DNA of 64,000 nt. Source: Paramecium tetraurelia (taxonomy: Eukaryota; Ciliophora; Oligohymenophorea; Peniculida; Parameciidae). Under the pieces are notes generated by a model, which did no database searches, had not been told where the DNA came from, and saw only the letters and a program-made list of their open reading frames with translations. The stretch covers positions 60,508 to 124,507 of the forward strand of contig NW_001799626.1 of assembly GCF_000165425.1 (NCBI RefSeq), given 5' to 3'. Shown here one piece after another: positions 21,515 to 34,337 of this stretch (within the stretch, counting starts at the first letter, position 1; each line of letters starts with the position of its first letter). The position numbers and the translations under genes were made by a program.

Positions 21515-24335
21515 ATGTAGTCGATTTCATCTGAGGTACTAAAAGCAGGAGTAACTAAATCTAACATCCGTTCCAATGTGACAGCCAAGAGGTACATTCA
21601 ATATAAGTAAGTAGACCCAATTAACTCGGTGGAGGTAGAACTTAATTGGGTCCTCCTTAGACAGGGAAGGATACTCAATAATCATCGTAGGATAATGTGA
21701 TTGTGAAGTATAAAGATAGCATAGTAACACCAAAGGAGTAAGATATTGATATGAAAATAGATTGATTACTAAGAGATTCCTGTAATTGGCTGAGCAGTTG
21801 AATAGAGAGGAAGAATAAAAACTAAAATAATTACAGAAACCAGCCGATACTAAAGTGAGTGCTAGTGTTATGGATAGCAATATGAAATCATTCCATCAGA
21901 GTGCTGTACTATTAATAAAGTATAACAGGATAAATCATCGAATTCAGATTTGAAAGTTTCATCTTCCAACAATCCAGAGAGGAGCAGTTTTATGGAATCT
22001 AAACAGTCAGACACATACTCTGATTCAGATTCTAAAAGAGATCAATCTGAATAACAAGAGAAGAAACCAAAATAGAAGAAAGGTTTGAAAGAAGAGGACT
22101 TGGAAGAGAATATCCCTATTAATTTAAGTGAAACTCCAACTCAATGTTTAATGTTTATGTAATTAATGATTATAATGTATAGACCATCCTCATTTGTGAA
22201 TAGTGAGTAAGGCAAGAAAACTGGTTAGATTCAAAGAACCCAATAATATGAATAATTCATCATTGAGAAAATTGGAAGTGACAATTTCACAAAGAGATTC
22301 GCTTAAACCTTTAATTACATACAAAAACATAAGATCCAGTAATGCAACAAAATTGAGAAGAATGATACAGGAGCATTCACAGCTGTTTGGGATTTGTATG
22401 ATGCTTCAATAACTGATCAATTGAATGAATTCGAAATATTACAAGAAGAGATCAAGTCAAGCATTGAGAATGAGTATAAATAATTGAATAAGAACCCTTA
22501 TTTCTTATTGCCTACAGAATTGGAAGCAATTAAAATACATGCTGAAAGACCTGTATTGGGTAAGGAAACAACTGAGAAATCATAAAGTAAAACAAGAAGT
22601 GGAATTGCAGCCAATTCTAAATAATAACCTATCAATAATTTGAGTGGTGGTTTGACTGGACAAGGTGGAGATGAGAGGATATAAGATAGTTCTTCTAGTC
22701 ATACAGGTACTAAAGGTGTTACTAACATGGGATCTTAATAAGCCAATATCCAATAATAAGTGACCAAGAGTCATGGAAAGACAAGCAATCCTCTACCTGA
22801 ATAATAATAGAAATAGTATGAATAAAAATAGGATGAGTAGGATGTTAAGGAGGAGGAATACATGAAGTAATATGTCCAAAAAAACTAATTCTCAAATTAG
22901 TGAACAAGAATAGATCATTTATTAGAGTCAATAAGTGTAAACCAGTTTGAAATATGTGGAAAGAATTCTTAATCAAAATCTCTATCATAAATAATATATT
23001 CAATATAGAAACTATCCAGAAGTCAAGTTTGAGAAGATGACTTTGAATGAAGATCCTAAATAGAGAGGAGGAGCATTCAAAAGGAATTTCTAAAATAAAT
23101 TAGATGACGAGGAAGTTGTTGAAAAGAAATAATAAGATCCCATTACATAATTATTTTCATATAAATGCTAATTAAGTGAACAATGCAAAGTAACTAGTGC
23201 CGATTGGAATCCAGTCAATAAAGATTTATTGGCTGTTTCATATGGCAATAGAGAAACCTCGGATGGACACATTATGTTTTGGACTTTAAAGAACCCAACT
23301 TACCCTGAACGTATCATTACTTATCCATCCAAATTTAATTGTTGTAAATTCTCAGAAAGCTAGCCCAATCTCATTGCTGCAGGAACTGTGGATGGTATTG
23401 TAGCTGTATGGGATATCAGAAGAAAGTCCAATAAACCTATTACTGAAAATAAAGAAATGGCTGGAAAGCATAGTGATTCTGTTTGGGAAGTTTAATGGGT
23501 TGGAAAAGGAGCTAAAGGAACAGATAAGGGAGAATCCCTTGTCAGTATAAGTAGTGATAGTAGAATTGTTGAATGGTCAATGAAGAAGGGATTGGAATAT
23601 ACTAATTTAATGAATCTCAAAAGAGTTGTTCAATCATCTTAAAAGGAAAACTTATAAGAAGGAGTCAATTTTAGAATGTCAGCTGGATTTTCCTTTGATT
23701 TCTTATAAAGAGAATCAGCCATGTATTTAGCTGCCACTGAAGATGGTACTATTCATAGATGCTCAAAATCATATACAGAATAATATTTGGATAATTATTT
23801 TGGACATTCAGGACCAGTTTATAAGGTTAGATGTAATCCTTTCTTTGGTGATATCTTCTTAACTTGTAGTGCAGATTGGTCATGCAAATTATGGAATTGG
23901 ACTGAGGAATTACCTAAAGCCAATTTTTAAGTATTTATAATTAGAATTATAAAAGCAATAAAACTTATAAGACGAGGTGTTAGACTTTGAGTGGTCTCCT
24001 CACACTTCTGTATTATTCGCATCAGTTTGCAAGGATGGCAGATTGGAATTATGGGACTTAACCAAGAATAATATGTTAGATCCATATTTTACCATTATGC
24101 CCCAGGATTAACAAATATGGCCAGCCAAAACTATGGTCAGATTTGCTCACAATAGTCCAGTGCTTATTACTGGTGATGCTAGAGGTGATATTAATGCTTA
24201 TAGATTATATGGTACATTTGTAGTTGTATTCTGTTAGGCTATGAAGATAATGATCCACTTTAAGAGGAGGAGAAGTTAAGAAAACTGTTATACCCCTCTG
24301 GATATTCTAAGGGATAGAAGGAATAAAAGGATTGA
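21515..24335 (+). CDS. Axonemal dynein intermediate chain (WD-repeat; DNAI4/IC138- or DNAI1-like)
   Basis: About 900 aa with several tiny introns; confirmed ones include 23 nt after FHQSA, 24 nt after QCLMF, 26 nt after the NWTEELPKANFQ region, and 26 nt (starting inside the RLYG codon) before YEDNDPLQ. N-terminal half is charged and Gln/Ser-rich, with a conserved block IPINLSETPTQ, IEKIGSDNFTKRFAQTFN and FTAVWDLYDA. The C-terminal half has about six WD repeats (VTSADWNPVNKDLLAVSYG, GKHSDSVWEVQW, TEDGTIHRCSKSY, FLTCSADWSCKLWNW). This layout is that of axonemal dynein intermediate chains, which anchor and regulate dynein arms in cilia; the FNxxQKxKxxQC block favours the I1/IC138 (DNAI4) branch, but DNAI1 is possible. 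Its ATG is only 10 bp from the divergent ATG of the PFK gene. The extreme N-terminus is the least certain part. Confidence 0.87.
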
Positions 24336-24362
24336 TGGATTGAATGAATTTATATATATAAA

Positions 24363-24716
24363 TCAGTGTAACTTCATATGTATACTCGACTTCACATATT
24401 TCTTTCTGTTAAGCAATTACTCTATTTTGAGATTGTTTTAACCTGATTGCAATATACTTTGTAATCTTATAGGTGATCTGGCTGAAACACTTAAAGATGT
24501 ATTTGCTGGAAAATCATCTTTAATTTTGATAGATTTTTATTATTTCTAATAACCAAGAGGTAATGTATGCTCAGTGAGGAAGTTGTCATATAGATGTGGT
24601 AATTAGACAGGATCAATTGTGCTTGACTTCTTATGTTTTGGTGATTGTTTCTTGCTGAGTCTACTTCTTCCCAGAATCTGAAATAGAGTGACTCTTCTGT
24701 TGTTATTGAAATTCAT
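24363..24716 (-). CDS. Small basic protein, 117 aa, unknown
   Basis: Intronless frame from ATG 24714-24716 to TGA 24363-24365. Begins MNFNNNRRVTLFQILGRSR, with a Ser/Lys-rich middle (SKKQSPKHKKSS) and a basic end. It fits exactly between two genes (27 bp from the dynein stop, 22 bp from the next divergent ATG). No motif recognised. Its compact placement and normal composition support a real gene, but only moderately. Confidence 0.5.
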
Positions 24717-24738
24717 TTTAAATCATTATTTTCTAAAT

Positions 24739-26178
24739 ATGCTTTCGATTAAATTAGGATTGAGACTTACCCTCCTCCTCATCTTCAATTGGACACTACT
24801 CCTATTCTACTTTGCTTATATGACATAAGACCAGGAGTTTAACTTGGCAGAGACAAAGTTACTAATAAACAACATCTTTGAGCATCATATTTATGAATCA
24901 GACACAAAAGATCAGATTTAAATCGACACTTAAATAGAAGTGGGTGAGGAGGAGGAATTCTAATTTGGAGAAGAGATTGAAAAAGAAATTTAATTTATTG
25001 ATGATACCAAAGGAGATCTTGTGGCTGTGGGAGATGATGATGTAGACACTATTTATGATTATACAATATAAGCCTTGAAAGACATCAATCCCATCAAACA
25101 AAGCATTTTGTCTACTAATGAACCTATTCGTTAATAAACATAACTCAATATCCTCAAAGATAATCATTATTGTGAATTAAATAACCTATACGTTATAACG
25201 AATCCTTAATTTCCAATTAACATAATCACAGATTATCCAAATGATAATGTTATCACCTTTGCCTTAGATGCGGCAGGCAAAGATCTACTCCCAGATGTAA
25301 TACTAGAAAGTAATAAATTATATCATCTTCCATTCAATGCCACCATCTTCTTTATGGAGAACCTTAATTTTCATAAGTATTTTGAAATTGGCTCCTAATT
25401 TCTATGCAATTTCCAAGCTTACAATCACATTCCTGGAATAGAAATATTATTTAAAAAGTCATCTCTTTATTAGATTCTACAGAAAACAGAAGTACCTATT
25501 CCAGAAACATTCATTATGAATAGTACATCTTCATTTACTATTACTTAGACATTACATAATGTTTAGAATATTTTAAGCAATACAAGAACTTAAACGAGTC
25601 TGAATATTTGGTTAAGAATCACATTAAACGATAAATTTAATAATAAACCCTTGAACACAAATACATCAGAAGGAAATATTAAGATGGCAAAAATTGTGGC
25701 ATTGTGATTGATGATCTTATCATATAAAAGAAGGTTGAAAACAGACAAAAGAGATTCTTTGCAATGTTGTTCATTAGCTTTCTAGATCCATTCTAGTATT
25801 AGATTTTCGATGGCTTCTATTATAAGATATAAAAAGTAAATTAATCTTCAATTAGGGTGTTCCTGTAGATCATTAAAGATATAATGAGACTATTAGCAAA
25901 ATGATCACCGATCAAGTTGAACAATTTATACACAAAATCACAATCCTCAAAGATAATAGATTCTTCTCACTTCTGAGAATGGAATTTATTGAAGCAGATG
26001 ATATCTATCTTATGTCTATAAGTATCATTTCAATTACTATATAGCCCCTGATATTGATAAAGATTCATAGATCAAAGATTATATGACAAGTCTTGTAGTC
26101 TCTACATTGTAATTAATTAATTTCCAATAAATCCAAAGACTATCTCTGTATCAGATTGAAAGTCATTATCATTATTGA
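24739..26178 (+). CDS. Tubulin-tyrosine-ligase-like (TTLL) family protein with N-terminal hydrophobic anchor
   Basis: 453 aa after introns of 35, 20 and 23 nt; frame exact. Residues 5-28 are strongly hydrophobic (LRLTLLLIFNWTLLLFYFAY), suggesting a signal anchor, followed by an acidic region. The catalytic-type region shows FNxQAYNHIPGIEILFKKSSLY, FFAMLFISFLDPFQ and later RMEFIEADDIYLM, resembling the N-x-FPG, L(V)TSxDPL and ADxxLD segments of TTL ATP-grasp ligases. TTLL enzymes add tyrosine, glutamate or glycine to tubulin. A membrane anchor is atypical for that role, and ATP-binding residues are not all identifiable, so it could act on another substrate or be divergent. Confidence 0.6.
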
Positions 26179-26212
26179 ATATTAGTTAACAAATTATATA
26201 AATTAAACAAAA

Positions 26213-27173
26213 ATGGATAAATTGCGAATAGATTATATCAAAGGGAAGGGAACTGCATTCAATTATTCCTAAATTCTATTTCATTTGATATGCAGATCCT
26301 TAGAAATAAAAAATATGATTATTTCAAACTAACCCTTAACATTCGGCCATTTGTTTGAAATTATCAGCAATGCAAGAATAGAAAAACAAAGATTTGAATT
26401 TTCAAAAAAATTAAATGTTCCACAATACTTAAATTGATAAATGTATTTAATACTTAACTCTTTGGAAGAACCAGCATAAGAATCAATGCATAGTATAGAA
26501 TAAAATCAATTGAGAAAATTTGATAATTAAAGTCAATACAATTAGAAAACAAGATTCAATGAAGTCTCATAGGTTTCAGCTATTACTTATGCAACTGAAT
26601 GACTTGGTCTCACAGATTAATCTGAATTTCTCCTGATTGATCTTAATAATCAAGAGGAATTCTAAATGCCTCAAATTAAAGGAGCCATCAATTTTCAAGC
26701 TCCTTATCTTAGATAGCATAAGTTAACTCAATAAATATATAGATTTGTATATTCCTTAGTATAACTATTTTATTAAAAAATGGAAGAATGAAACTAATCA
26801 TCATTTATCACTTGATAAAAATAATGGTCTACCTTCTGCTATACTTTTTACTGAAAATGGGTTCGAGAATGTTTACCTTCTAAGCAGAGGAATGGTGAAG
26901 TTCCTCTAAAAATAGCCCTGTAGGTGTAATTAGAACAAAAGTATGCTTAATTATTTCATTTAAAAAAAAAAAGACGGTCTTTTACAAAACCAGAATGTAA
27001 TCTTTATGATCAAATATGCAGAGAACCCTAATAAAATTATCAAAAGATCAAATACAGTTCGATCTGTTAATAATTAAAATACTTTAAGTACACAGAGAAA
27101 TCAATTTGAAATTAATAAATCAGAATAAGCTATTAGTGACTCGAAATCATAAATTAGTTTTAATAAAATATGA
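26213..27173 (+). pseudogene. CEP41-like rhodanese-domain gene, broken
   Basis: Segments resemble centrosomal protein CEP41: KKYDYFKL followed in another frame by TFGHLFEIIS, a rhodanese domain (EFLLIDLNNQEEF, PQIKGAINFQAPYL) and TENGFENVYLLSRGMVKFLQK. One 28-nt intron is plausible before NETNHH. The pieces do not lie in one frame: there is a frame change near 26328, in-frame TGA codons near 26437 and just before the rhodanese domain, and another shift inside it (near NGRMKLIIIYH / DKNNGLPSA). No GT-AG intron repairs these. CEP41 is a ciliary basal-body protein linked to tubulin glutamylation. Either a decaying duplicate or sequence errors. Confidence 0.6.
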
Positions 27174-27257
27174 CTCAATAATCAAGTACTAATAAATAAC
27201 AATAATAATAAAAACATTCTTAGTTTATTGATAAATGATTATATTTATAAATTAATT

Positions 27258-27717
27258 ATGTAGTAATTATAGGAATCGCATTCTTAATCGGATTTCAAGC
27301 TTCCGTCTCTTGATATTCATACTACTCATCGGCTTCCTATCAAAATGAATCCTAGTTATAGATTAAAATACACTAACCCAATAAGAGTGCAATACTTAAG
27401 GTTCTTGGATCGAAGAAGCTTGGATGAAAAATTGAATCAACCATTTTGTCTAGAAAAATTTGCCAAAATTAACAATTACTCCTATGAAAAGAGTTATGTA
27501 TAGTAAGCAATTGTATTCTAACATTTTAAGTGAATTAAAAAGCAGAAAACCATAGAAAAAAGCATAACCATAGCAAAGATAAGAATATCGTAAACCAACA
27601 ATGAGATATTTCAATCCAGAAGACTCTGAAGTACGTTAAGATGACATGGATTTAATTTTGAATCCTAAACAAAATAAACCTGTAACTTCAAATAGCAAAG
27701 TCTTTATTTCTGAATGA
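27258..27717 (+). CDS. Small hypothetical protein, 143 aa
   Basis: One 28-nt intron (after EKSYV) joins two exons into an exact frame ending at TGA 27715-27717. The protein is basic, with LPSLDIHTTHRLPIKMNPSY at the front, a Lys/Gln/Arg-rich stretch (SRKPQKKAQPQQRQEYRK) and an acidic end (PEDSEVRQDDMDLILNP). No family recognised. Its placement 85 bp after the broken CEP41-like gene on the same strand is probably incidental. Confidence 0.6.
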
Positions 27718-28769
27718 ATTTGCTGCTTAAAAAAATATATTTATGTACCATCTAATTTATTATCAATTTTGTATCTAAAAGTATGTAACTTTGAGTTTCA
27801 ATAATATTATTTTATTCATCATATATATTCTAAATTGATTATAAATTAGAATTTACTTATTTCCATTAAATACAATCAAATAGAAGATTCAAAATTCTAC
27901 CTTTTGATTTGATTAGTAAAATTGCTAAATTTATTCAATAATAAACTTTGAGACTTTTAAGGCAATAGAAAACTGGCCTTAAATTTATTAATATTTCATT
28001 AATTTTGATTCAAATTAAATATAATTTTAATTAATCATTGGGTTTACTATTATGGCTATGTTCGAGGGCTTCTTTAAATATTAATTTTTATTGAAATCTT
28101 AGATTTTAAATAATTTCAAAGATTTTTAATCCAAAGTATTTAGACTAAAATTAATTTTGTCTAAATTCTGATCAATGTCTAAAGAATCACATTTAGAAAA
28201 GAGTTTAGTTTTTATAGACAACATTTTCTTTTGATTTTTGATTCGATTTAATATTAAAGAATGACACATTAATAATATTTCTATTTCTTTTTATCTATAT
28301 AATATCTGAATCTTTACTTTTAACCTATGAAAATAAGTAAATAATACTATGAAAACAGATTTGATATATAAATTTTATTCTGGAACTATCAATTAAGGAC
28401 TAATGATAATTGAACCAAGATGATTAAAATACATAAAGGATGTAAAGGACATTCTAATATTATGAATAAATTAAAAGTTGAATACAACTATCCTATTTAT
28501 TTTTAACTTGCAACTAATTATTTATAATTGATCGTATAATGCTGATTATGTCACTTTAACCTATTTATAGTAGATAGATTAATGTTATTCATAAAATAAA
28601 TTATATCATTCTTTTAATAAACAAATAGAAATTCAATAGCTAAATAATGAGATTATAATCTAATTGAATAAATATTAAATTGTGAGTTCAAATTTAATGA
28701 TATTATTGATAAATAATTAAGGCATTAAGTTAATAAATTAATTGGTGCCTAGAAACGAATATTTTATGC
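27718..28769. other. AT-rich intergenic region, about 1.05 kb
   Basis: No supported gene on either strand. Longest gene-free stretch flanking the trichocyst gene; it presumably holds that gene's upstream control region. Confidence 0.5.
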
Positions 28770-28812
28770 TCGAAATCCGTTTTTTAGTTATATTATTTAG
28801 TTTCGAAATGCG
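28770..28812 (+). promoter_or_regulatory. Candidate upstream element pair TCGAAAT(C/G)CG before the TMP gene
   Basis: Two near-identical 10-mers, TCGAAATCCG (28770-28779) and TCGAAATGCG (28803-28812), lie 33 bp apart, 25-67 bp upstream of the trichocyst matrix protein ATG. They contain the only CpG-rich bases in an otherwise AT-only stretch. Their position and spacing suggest regulatory sites for coordinated secretory-gene expression; this is inference only. Confidence 0.3.
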
Positions 28813-28836
28813 ATTTGTAAGTGTAAATTAATAAAC

Positions 28837-29937
28837 ATGAAATTGATTGCTACATTATTAGTCGTATTAGTTTGCGTCAGTGCTGCTCCAAGAAATCCAT
28901 TTGATTATTCAAAGAAGCGATCTTTGACAGCAGTCATGGCTGAAGTTGAAGCAAAGCTAAATAACAAGTCACCACTTGATGCCGTCTTGAATATCTTGAG
29001 AGATTTCAGAGATGCAGTCAACACAGAATAAGTTAACCATGATGAAATCTACAATATCCAATAAACTGAATGCGATTCTGAAAATGAATTTAGATCAAGA
29101 TAAGTTTAAGATGCTCAAACAGTTTTGAGAGATTCCACTGCTGCCTTGAATGTCTGCAATACTTCTAAAATTAGAACAACCAACGTCGCAGAAGTCAACT
29201 AATAATAATACCAATCAGCTTAAGAACACTTAACAACAGTCTTGAACACTGCTGAAACAGAAGCACAATACTTCAAGAGAAGAGGAAGAGATTATGAAGA
29301 CGCTCTCCATGCTATCGATGAAGCCTAAGATATCTTAGCTGCTATCTATAGTGGATCTGGATCATTTGCTGAAATCAGCAAAGTTTCAAAGAGCATGCTC
29401 TAAACTGCTTTCAACATCAAGGAAACTGCTAAATTCGCCCCAATCTTCTATGCCTTTGCTCAATTGGCTGCTTAAGAAGGATAACTCGATGAATCAGCCC
29501 TCGAAAGAGTTGCTTAACTTTTGGACAACTTGAGATCCAATATTCAAGAAGCCTATGACGATTTTGCTAGCTCAAATGCTGCTTCCGTTGCTGCCTTCAA
29601 CGACTAAAAGGAAAGATTAGGATAAACCATTGCCAGACTTGAAGCCTAAAGCGAAAGACTCTAAAACAAGTTAACCAACTTAGTCTAATGCATTGGAACT
29701 CAATCAGCCATTGCTTAAACCGCCTCAGGAAAACTCTAAAGAAACTAATAACTTTGGGACTAAGCCTAAGCTTTATGCTCAACCTTCTCCAATGAATACA
29801 ACTATGCCACCTAAGCCAGAAGAAACGAACTCTAATTGGTTGCTCAATTGGAAGAGATGGTCGCTGAAAGATTCGACTAAGTTGAAGATGAAAATCACAA
29901 ACTAGGCACTAGTCTTTCTCCAAGAAATGGATATTGA
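28837..29937 (+). CDS. Trichocyst matrix protein (TMP)
   Basis: Intronless frame of 366 aa, TGA at 29935-29937. Starts MKLIATLLVVLVCVSAAPR, a signal peptide. The rest has no Trp except in LWDQAQALCS, and consists of long helical segments rich in Ala, Gln, Glu and Leu (RDYEDALHAIDEAQDILAA, ALERVAQLLDNLRSN, RLEAQSERLQNKL) with a few Cys residues. TMPs are made as 40-45 kDa precursors, processed in the secretory pathway and packed into the crystalline, Ca2+-triggered expandable core of trichocysts. Codon use is richer in C-ending codons than neighbouring genes, consistent with high expression. A decayed relative lies at 4921-5780. Confidence 0.93.
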
Positions 29938-30016
29938 TTTTTATCAAAATATAATATGTAAAACAAAAAAGTTTCAACCTTTTTTTGAATAAATTATATT
30001 AATTATTGTTATTATT

Positions 30017-31227
30017 ATGAACAATATTTTATGCAAGGACCATCCAGACAATCCTATTATTTTCATAATTTGGAATAAAAATAGCTTAAAACTAGTATGT
30101 GATGAGTGCATGGGAAAGATACTTGATGAAAGAAATCTTTAGAATGATAAATTTAAAAAATTAGCCATCAGAAAGGCACTTAAAGAACCAGAATATTTCT
30201 GCTAGTAATTTAGTTTGGATGGAAAAAATACCACTCTTTTAAATGGCATCGCAAAATACCCAGAAGTTTAATTGGCGAGATCTTATTTAAAAGATTGAAG
30301 CAAATCTCAAGGATATACAATTAACTATAGATAAAATCATAAATGAACTAAAAGAAGAGGTTTATAATATTTTAAACAACAAGAGCAATTTTAGGAAATA
30401 ATTAGAAAAAGTATAGTTAAATATTTTAATAGGTAACTCAATTTTCTTAGTTTAAAGAAATAATTGAAAGTCTCAATAATACATAGTAAACGATCACTCA
30501 CGATGTTGTCAATCAAGTAGAAACAAAATTATTGCAAATATTCATGGATCTTGAAAAAGATTCAAGCAGTTTTAATAGAGAAATAAAAGATTATTCAGCA
30601 TCAAATAAAATTAATAAAATAAATTTTTCAGGATTTCAGTAATTTAAAGACTAAATCAAATAATTTTTACATCTTTCATTATAATTCCAAGGAAAAATAC
30701 CTTATGACTAATTTATTGTTTCCGAAGACTATTTCAATAACCTATTATTAAGTAAAATAAGTCTAGAGGCTGGAAAAAAAATTCAAAAAACTAACTTAAT
30801 ATTTAATGAATAATAATAAAATTTGAATTGTTATTCATTTTGGAAAAATGTCGAAAATAAAAGCAACTTATTAATGATATTTAAATCAAATAGTGGTTAT
30901 ATATTTGGTGCGTACACTCCTTTAAAATGGGTTTATGAAAATAAAAGAATGGTTTGGGATAGTTCTAAACTTTCATTTTTGTTTTCATATACTCATAAAA
31001 CTATACATCAGAAATCAAATAACTAGACTTGTGCTATCAAGTTATAGAAATTGTATGGTCCTTGTTTTAATTAGGATCTAGAAATAGAAGGTGACTTTTA
31101 GAAAGGAAGTTCAAACCTAGGACATGCTTATAAAAAATAGGCTGAATAAAACGCAAGTACACATTTATTTGGATAAGAAACTCCAAACATAATAAAATGT
31201 CAGATTTTTGAAATTATATTCTAATGA
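30017..31227 (+). CDS. TLDc-domain protein with N-terminal cysteine-rich motif
   Basis: 386 aa after introns of 28 and 22 nt; frame exact. The N-terminus carries a small Cys/His cluster (LCKDHPDNP...LVCDECMGK), B-box-like. Residues about 80-200 are a coiled coil (IEANLKDIQLTIDKIINELK). The C-terminal half is a TLDc domain: CYSFWKNVENKSNLLMIFKS, GYIFGAYTPLKW, and SKLSFLFSY. TLDc domains bind V-ATPase or relate to oxidative-stress resistance in animals. Large families of this Cys-rich/coil/TLDc type exist in ciliates; the specific role is unknown. Confidence 0.85.
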
Positions 31228-31286
31228 ATAAATTTACATTAATAGAAATTTATTACAAATAAATACTGTAAATTTATAATTATTAT

Positions 31287-32000
31287 TCATCCTCCCAATA
31301 AGAAATTGGCAGCTTATTCTTCATCATATCCAAATCTAATTAATGCTTCCTATTATTTATGAATAGCCAATTACTTTAACTTTTTATTCATCAAAACCTA
31401 ATTAAACAAGATTGGAAACTTTTTCATTTTGTTTATTTTTTGATGCATAATTTAGTGTCCATTCTCTAGCTTAATGCACTTAATAAATACTTTGCAGTTT
31501 TAACAAATAAATCTTTATTTGATTTATATTGATTGGCTACTACAGCATCTTAAGGAGAGTCTATATAAAATGATTTGAATTATAACCTGGCTATGGATCA
31601 CAAAATAAGGCCTGTAATGACAGTAAGGCAGTTCGAATAGATAAGGCAGGTGACCATTAATCCTTCAAAATATCAAGGCAGATGGCACCAGTTTATCTTA
31701 ATATTAATTTAAAATACGATGAGATATTGGGATGCCAAATGCGTGTATCGAATTTCATTTTAGGTGGTTTATAAGGGTAGTCATTTGTGAGTACGATGTC
31801 AATTTAGAAATAGCCACCTTCGTAGGGAGTATCTGGAGATCCATTAATAAATCCCTTCCAATGTTAGATGTCATTGTCAACAACAAAGATAGAAATCCCA
31901 TTGTCTTCATTCTCATAATATTAGAATAATATACTTTCTTTTGTCTTTATTCGAATTCTTATATTTCTTTTGTGATTCTGTTTTTTTGTGCTTAATGCAT
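31287..32000 (-). CDS. E2 ubiquitin-conjugating enzyme with C-terminal UBA domain (UBE2K/Ubc1-like)
   Basis: 197 aa after five introns (23, 21, 26, 25 and 25 nt), exact frame and the length of UBE2K (about 200 aa). The UBC fold shows [37 protein letters not shown], catalytic Cys in [17 protein letters not shown], then [14 protein letters not shown]. The C-terminus is a UBA domain (VSNLVQLGFDEQKVKEALIR ... [11 protein letters not shown]). Such E2s extend ubiquitin chains, typically K48-linked, and bind ubiquitin through the UBA. It lies directly downstream of the proteasome ATPase gene on the same strand (28 bp), a pathway coincidence rather than evidence of an operon. Confidence 0.94.
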
Positions 32001-32028
32001 AAAATATAATATATATTATATAATTGAT

Positions 32029-33437
<1,409 letters not shown>

Positions 33438-33514
33438 ATTAAATTTAAATTATTACTATACTGGTGTATGATGAAAAACATTAAATATCTAGAAAATGAA
33501 TAATAACTAATAAC

Positions 33515-34202
33515 TCAACAACACTAATCTTTCTTTTAATTCTTTATCTTTATCGAACTAGATCGAGAATTGGCTGTAAAATAAGAATTTCTATCTTTTT
33601 GTAAAACAAAACTCTTCATAAATTAATAGATTTACTTAGAAATTAAGAGTTGAATCTTGTTTTGATTTTGTTTTAGCCTAAACTCCCTGTTCGAAAGTTT
33701 ATTAGAATGCTAATTTGATAGACTCTTTATCCTAGTATTAAACTGGTGTTAATAGTTTTAAGGCTGAATATTTATCGCTTATTTACGAGAAGGCATCATT
33801 TAAATGTTAAGTTCTACCTTATTGAAATAAATCTAATTTAGTTCCGATTAAGACATATGCACAATGAGATGAACTACGGTTGATTAGAGTATCCATCCAT
33901 TTATCGATGGATTGTATATCAATTTCTTTGCTTAAATCAATACAGAGCATCACAGCATCAGCATCTTTTACTAAAAAGTTGCTCATTTAATTTTAGAATC
34001 CTTATCCAACACTATCCCATATTGCTACACAATATTATTCTTATTAGATTTCCACTTGAACTATTTTGTAATCGAAGCGTAACTTAGAAGCCGATTAATT
34101 CCCATCAATTTCCTATAGGTATGTTTGAATTAAAGTGGTTTTGCCCACTTTAGCATCTCCAACTACCACTATTTTTAATGGAATTGCATCCGAAATATTC
34201 AT
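33515..34202 (-). CDS. Rab-like small GTPase, divergent, with C-terminal Cys-Cys
   Basis: 221 aa after one 22-nt intron; exact frame, TGA 33515-33517. P-loop GDAKVGKTT near residue 16, switch II WDSVGQ (Gln kept; DTAGQ altered to DSVGQ), G4 GTKLDL in place of NKxD, and the end KKDQCC, a di-cysteine geranylgeranylation signal. The switch I region (EIDGNQSASKLRFDYK) lacks an obvious conserved Thr. Membership in the Rab group, controlling vesicle traffic, is well supported, but the subfamily is not identifiable and nucleotide affinity may differ. Confidence 0.82.
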
Positions 34203-34337
34203 CACTATAATGAATTGAAATTATAGAATTAAATCAAATATAATTATAATATAATCATTTACTAACTTGTTCTATTTACAAATAATTAATTAGTTGAATC
34301 AATCAAACTATAAAACCAAGGTTTTATGAAACTATAT

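Noticed and set aside
21539-21880. 113-aa minus-strand ORF with a signal-peptide-like start (MLSITLALTLVSAGF)
   Set aside because: Antisense to the N-terminal part of the dynein intermediate chain. The plus-strand reading has consistent introns and conserved blocks.
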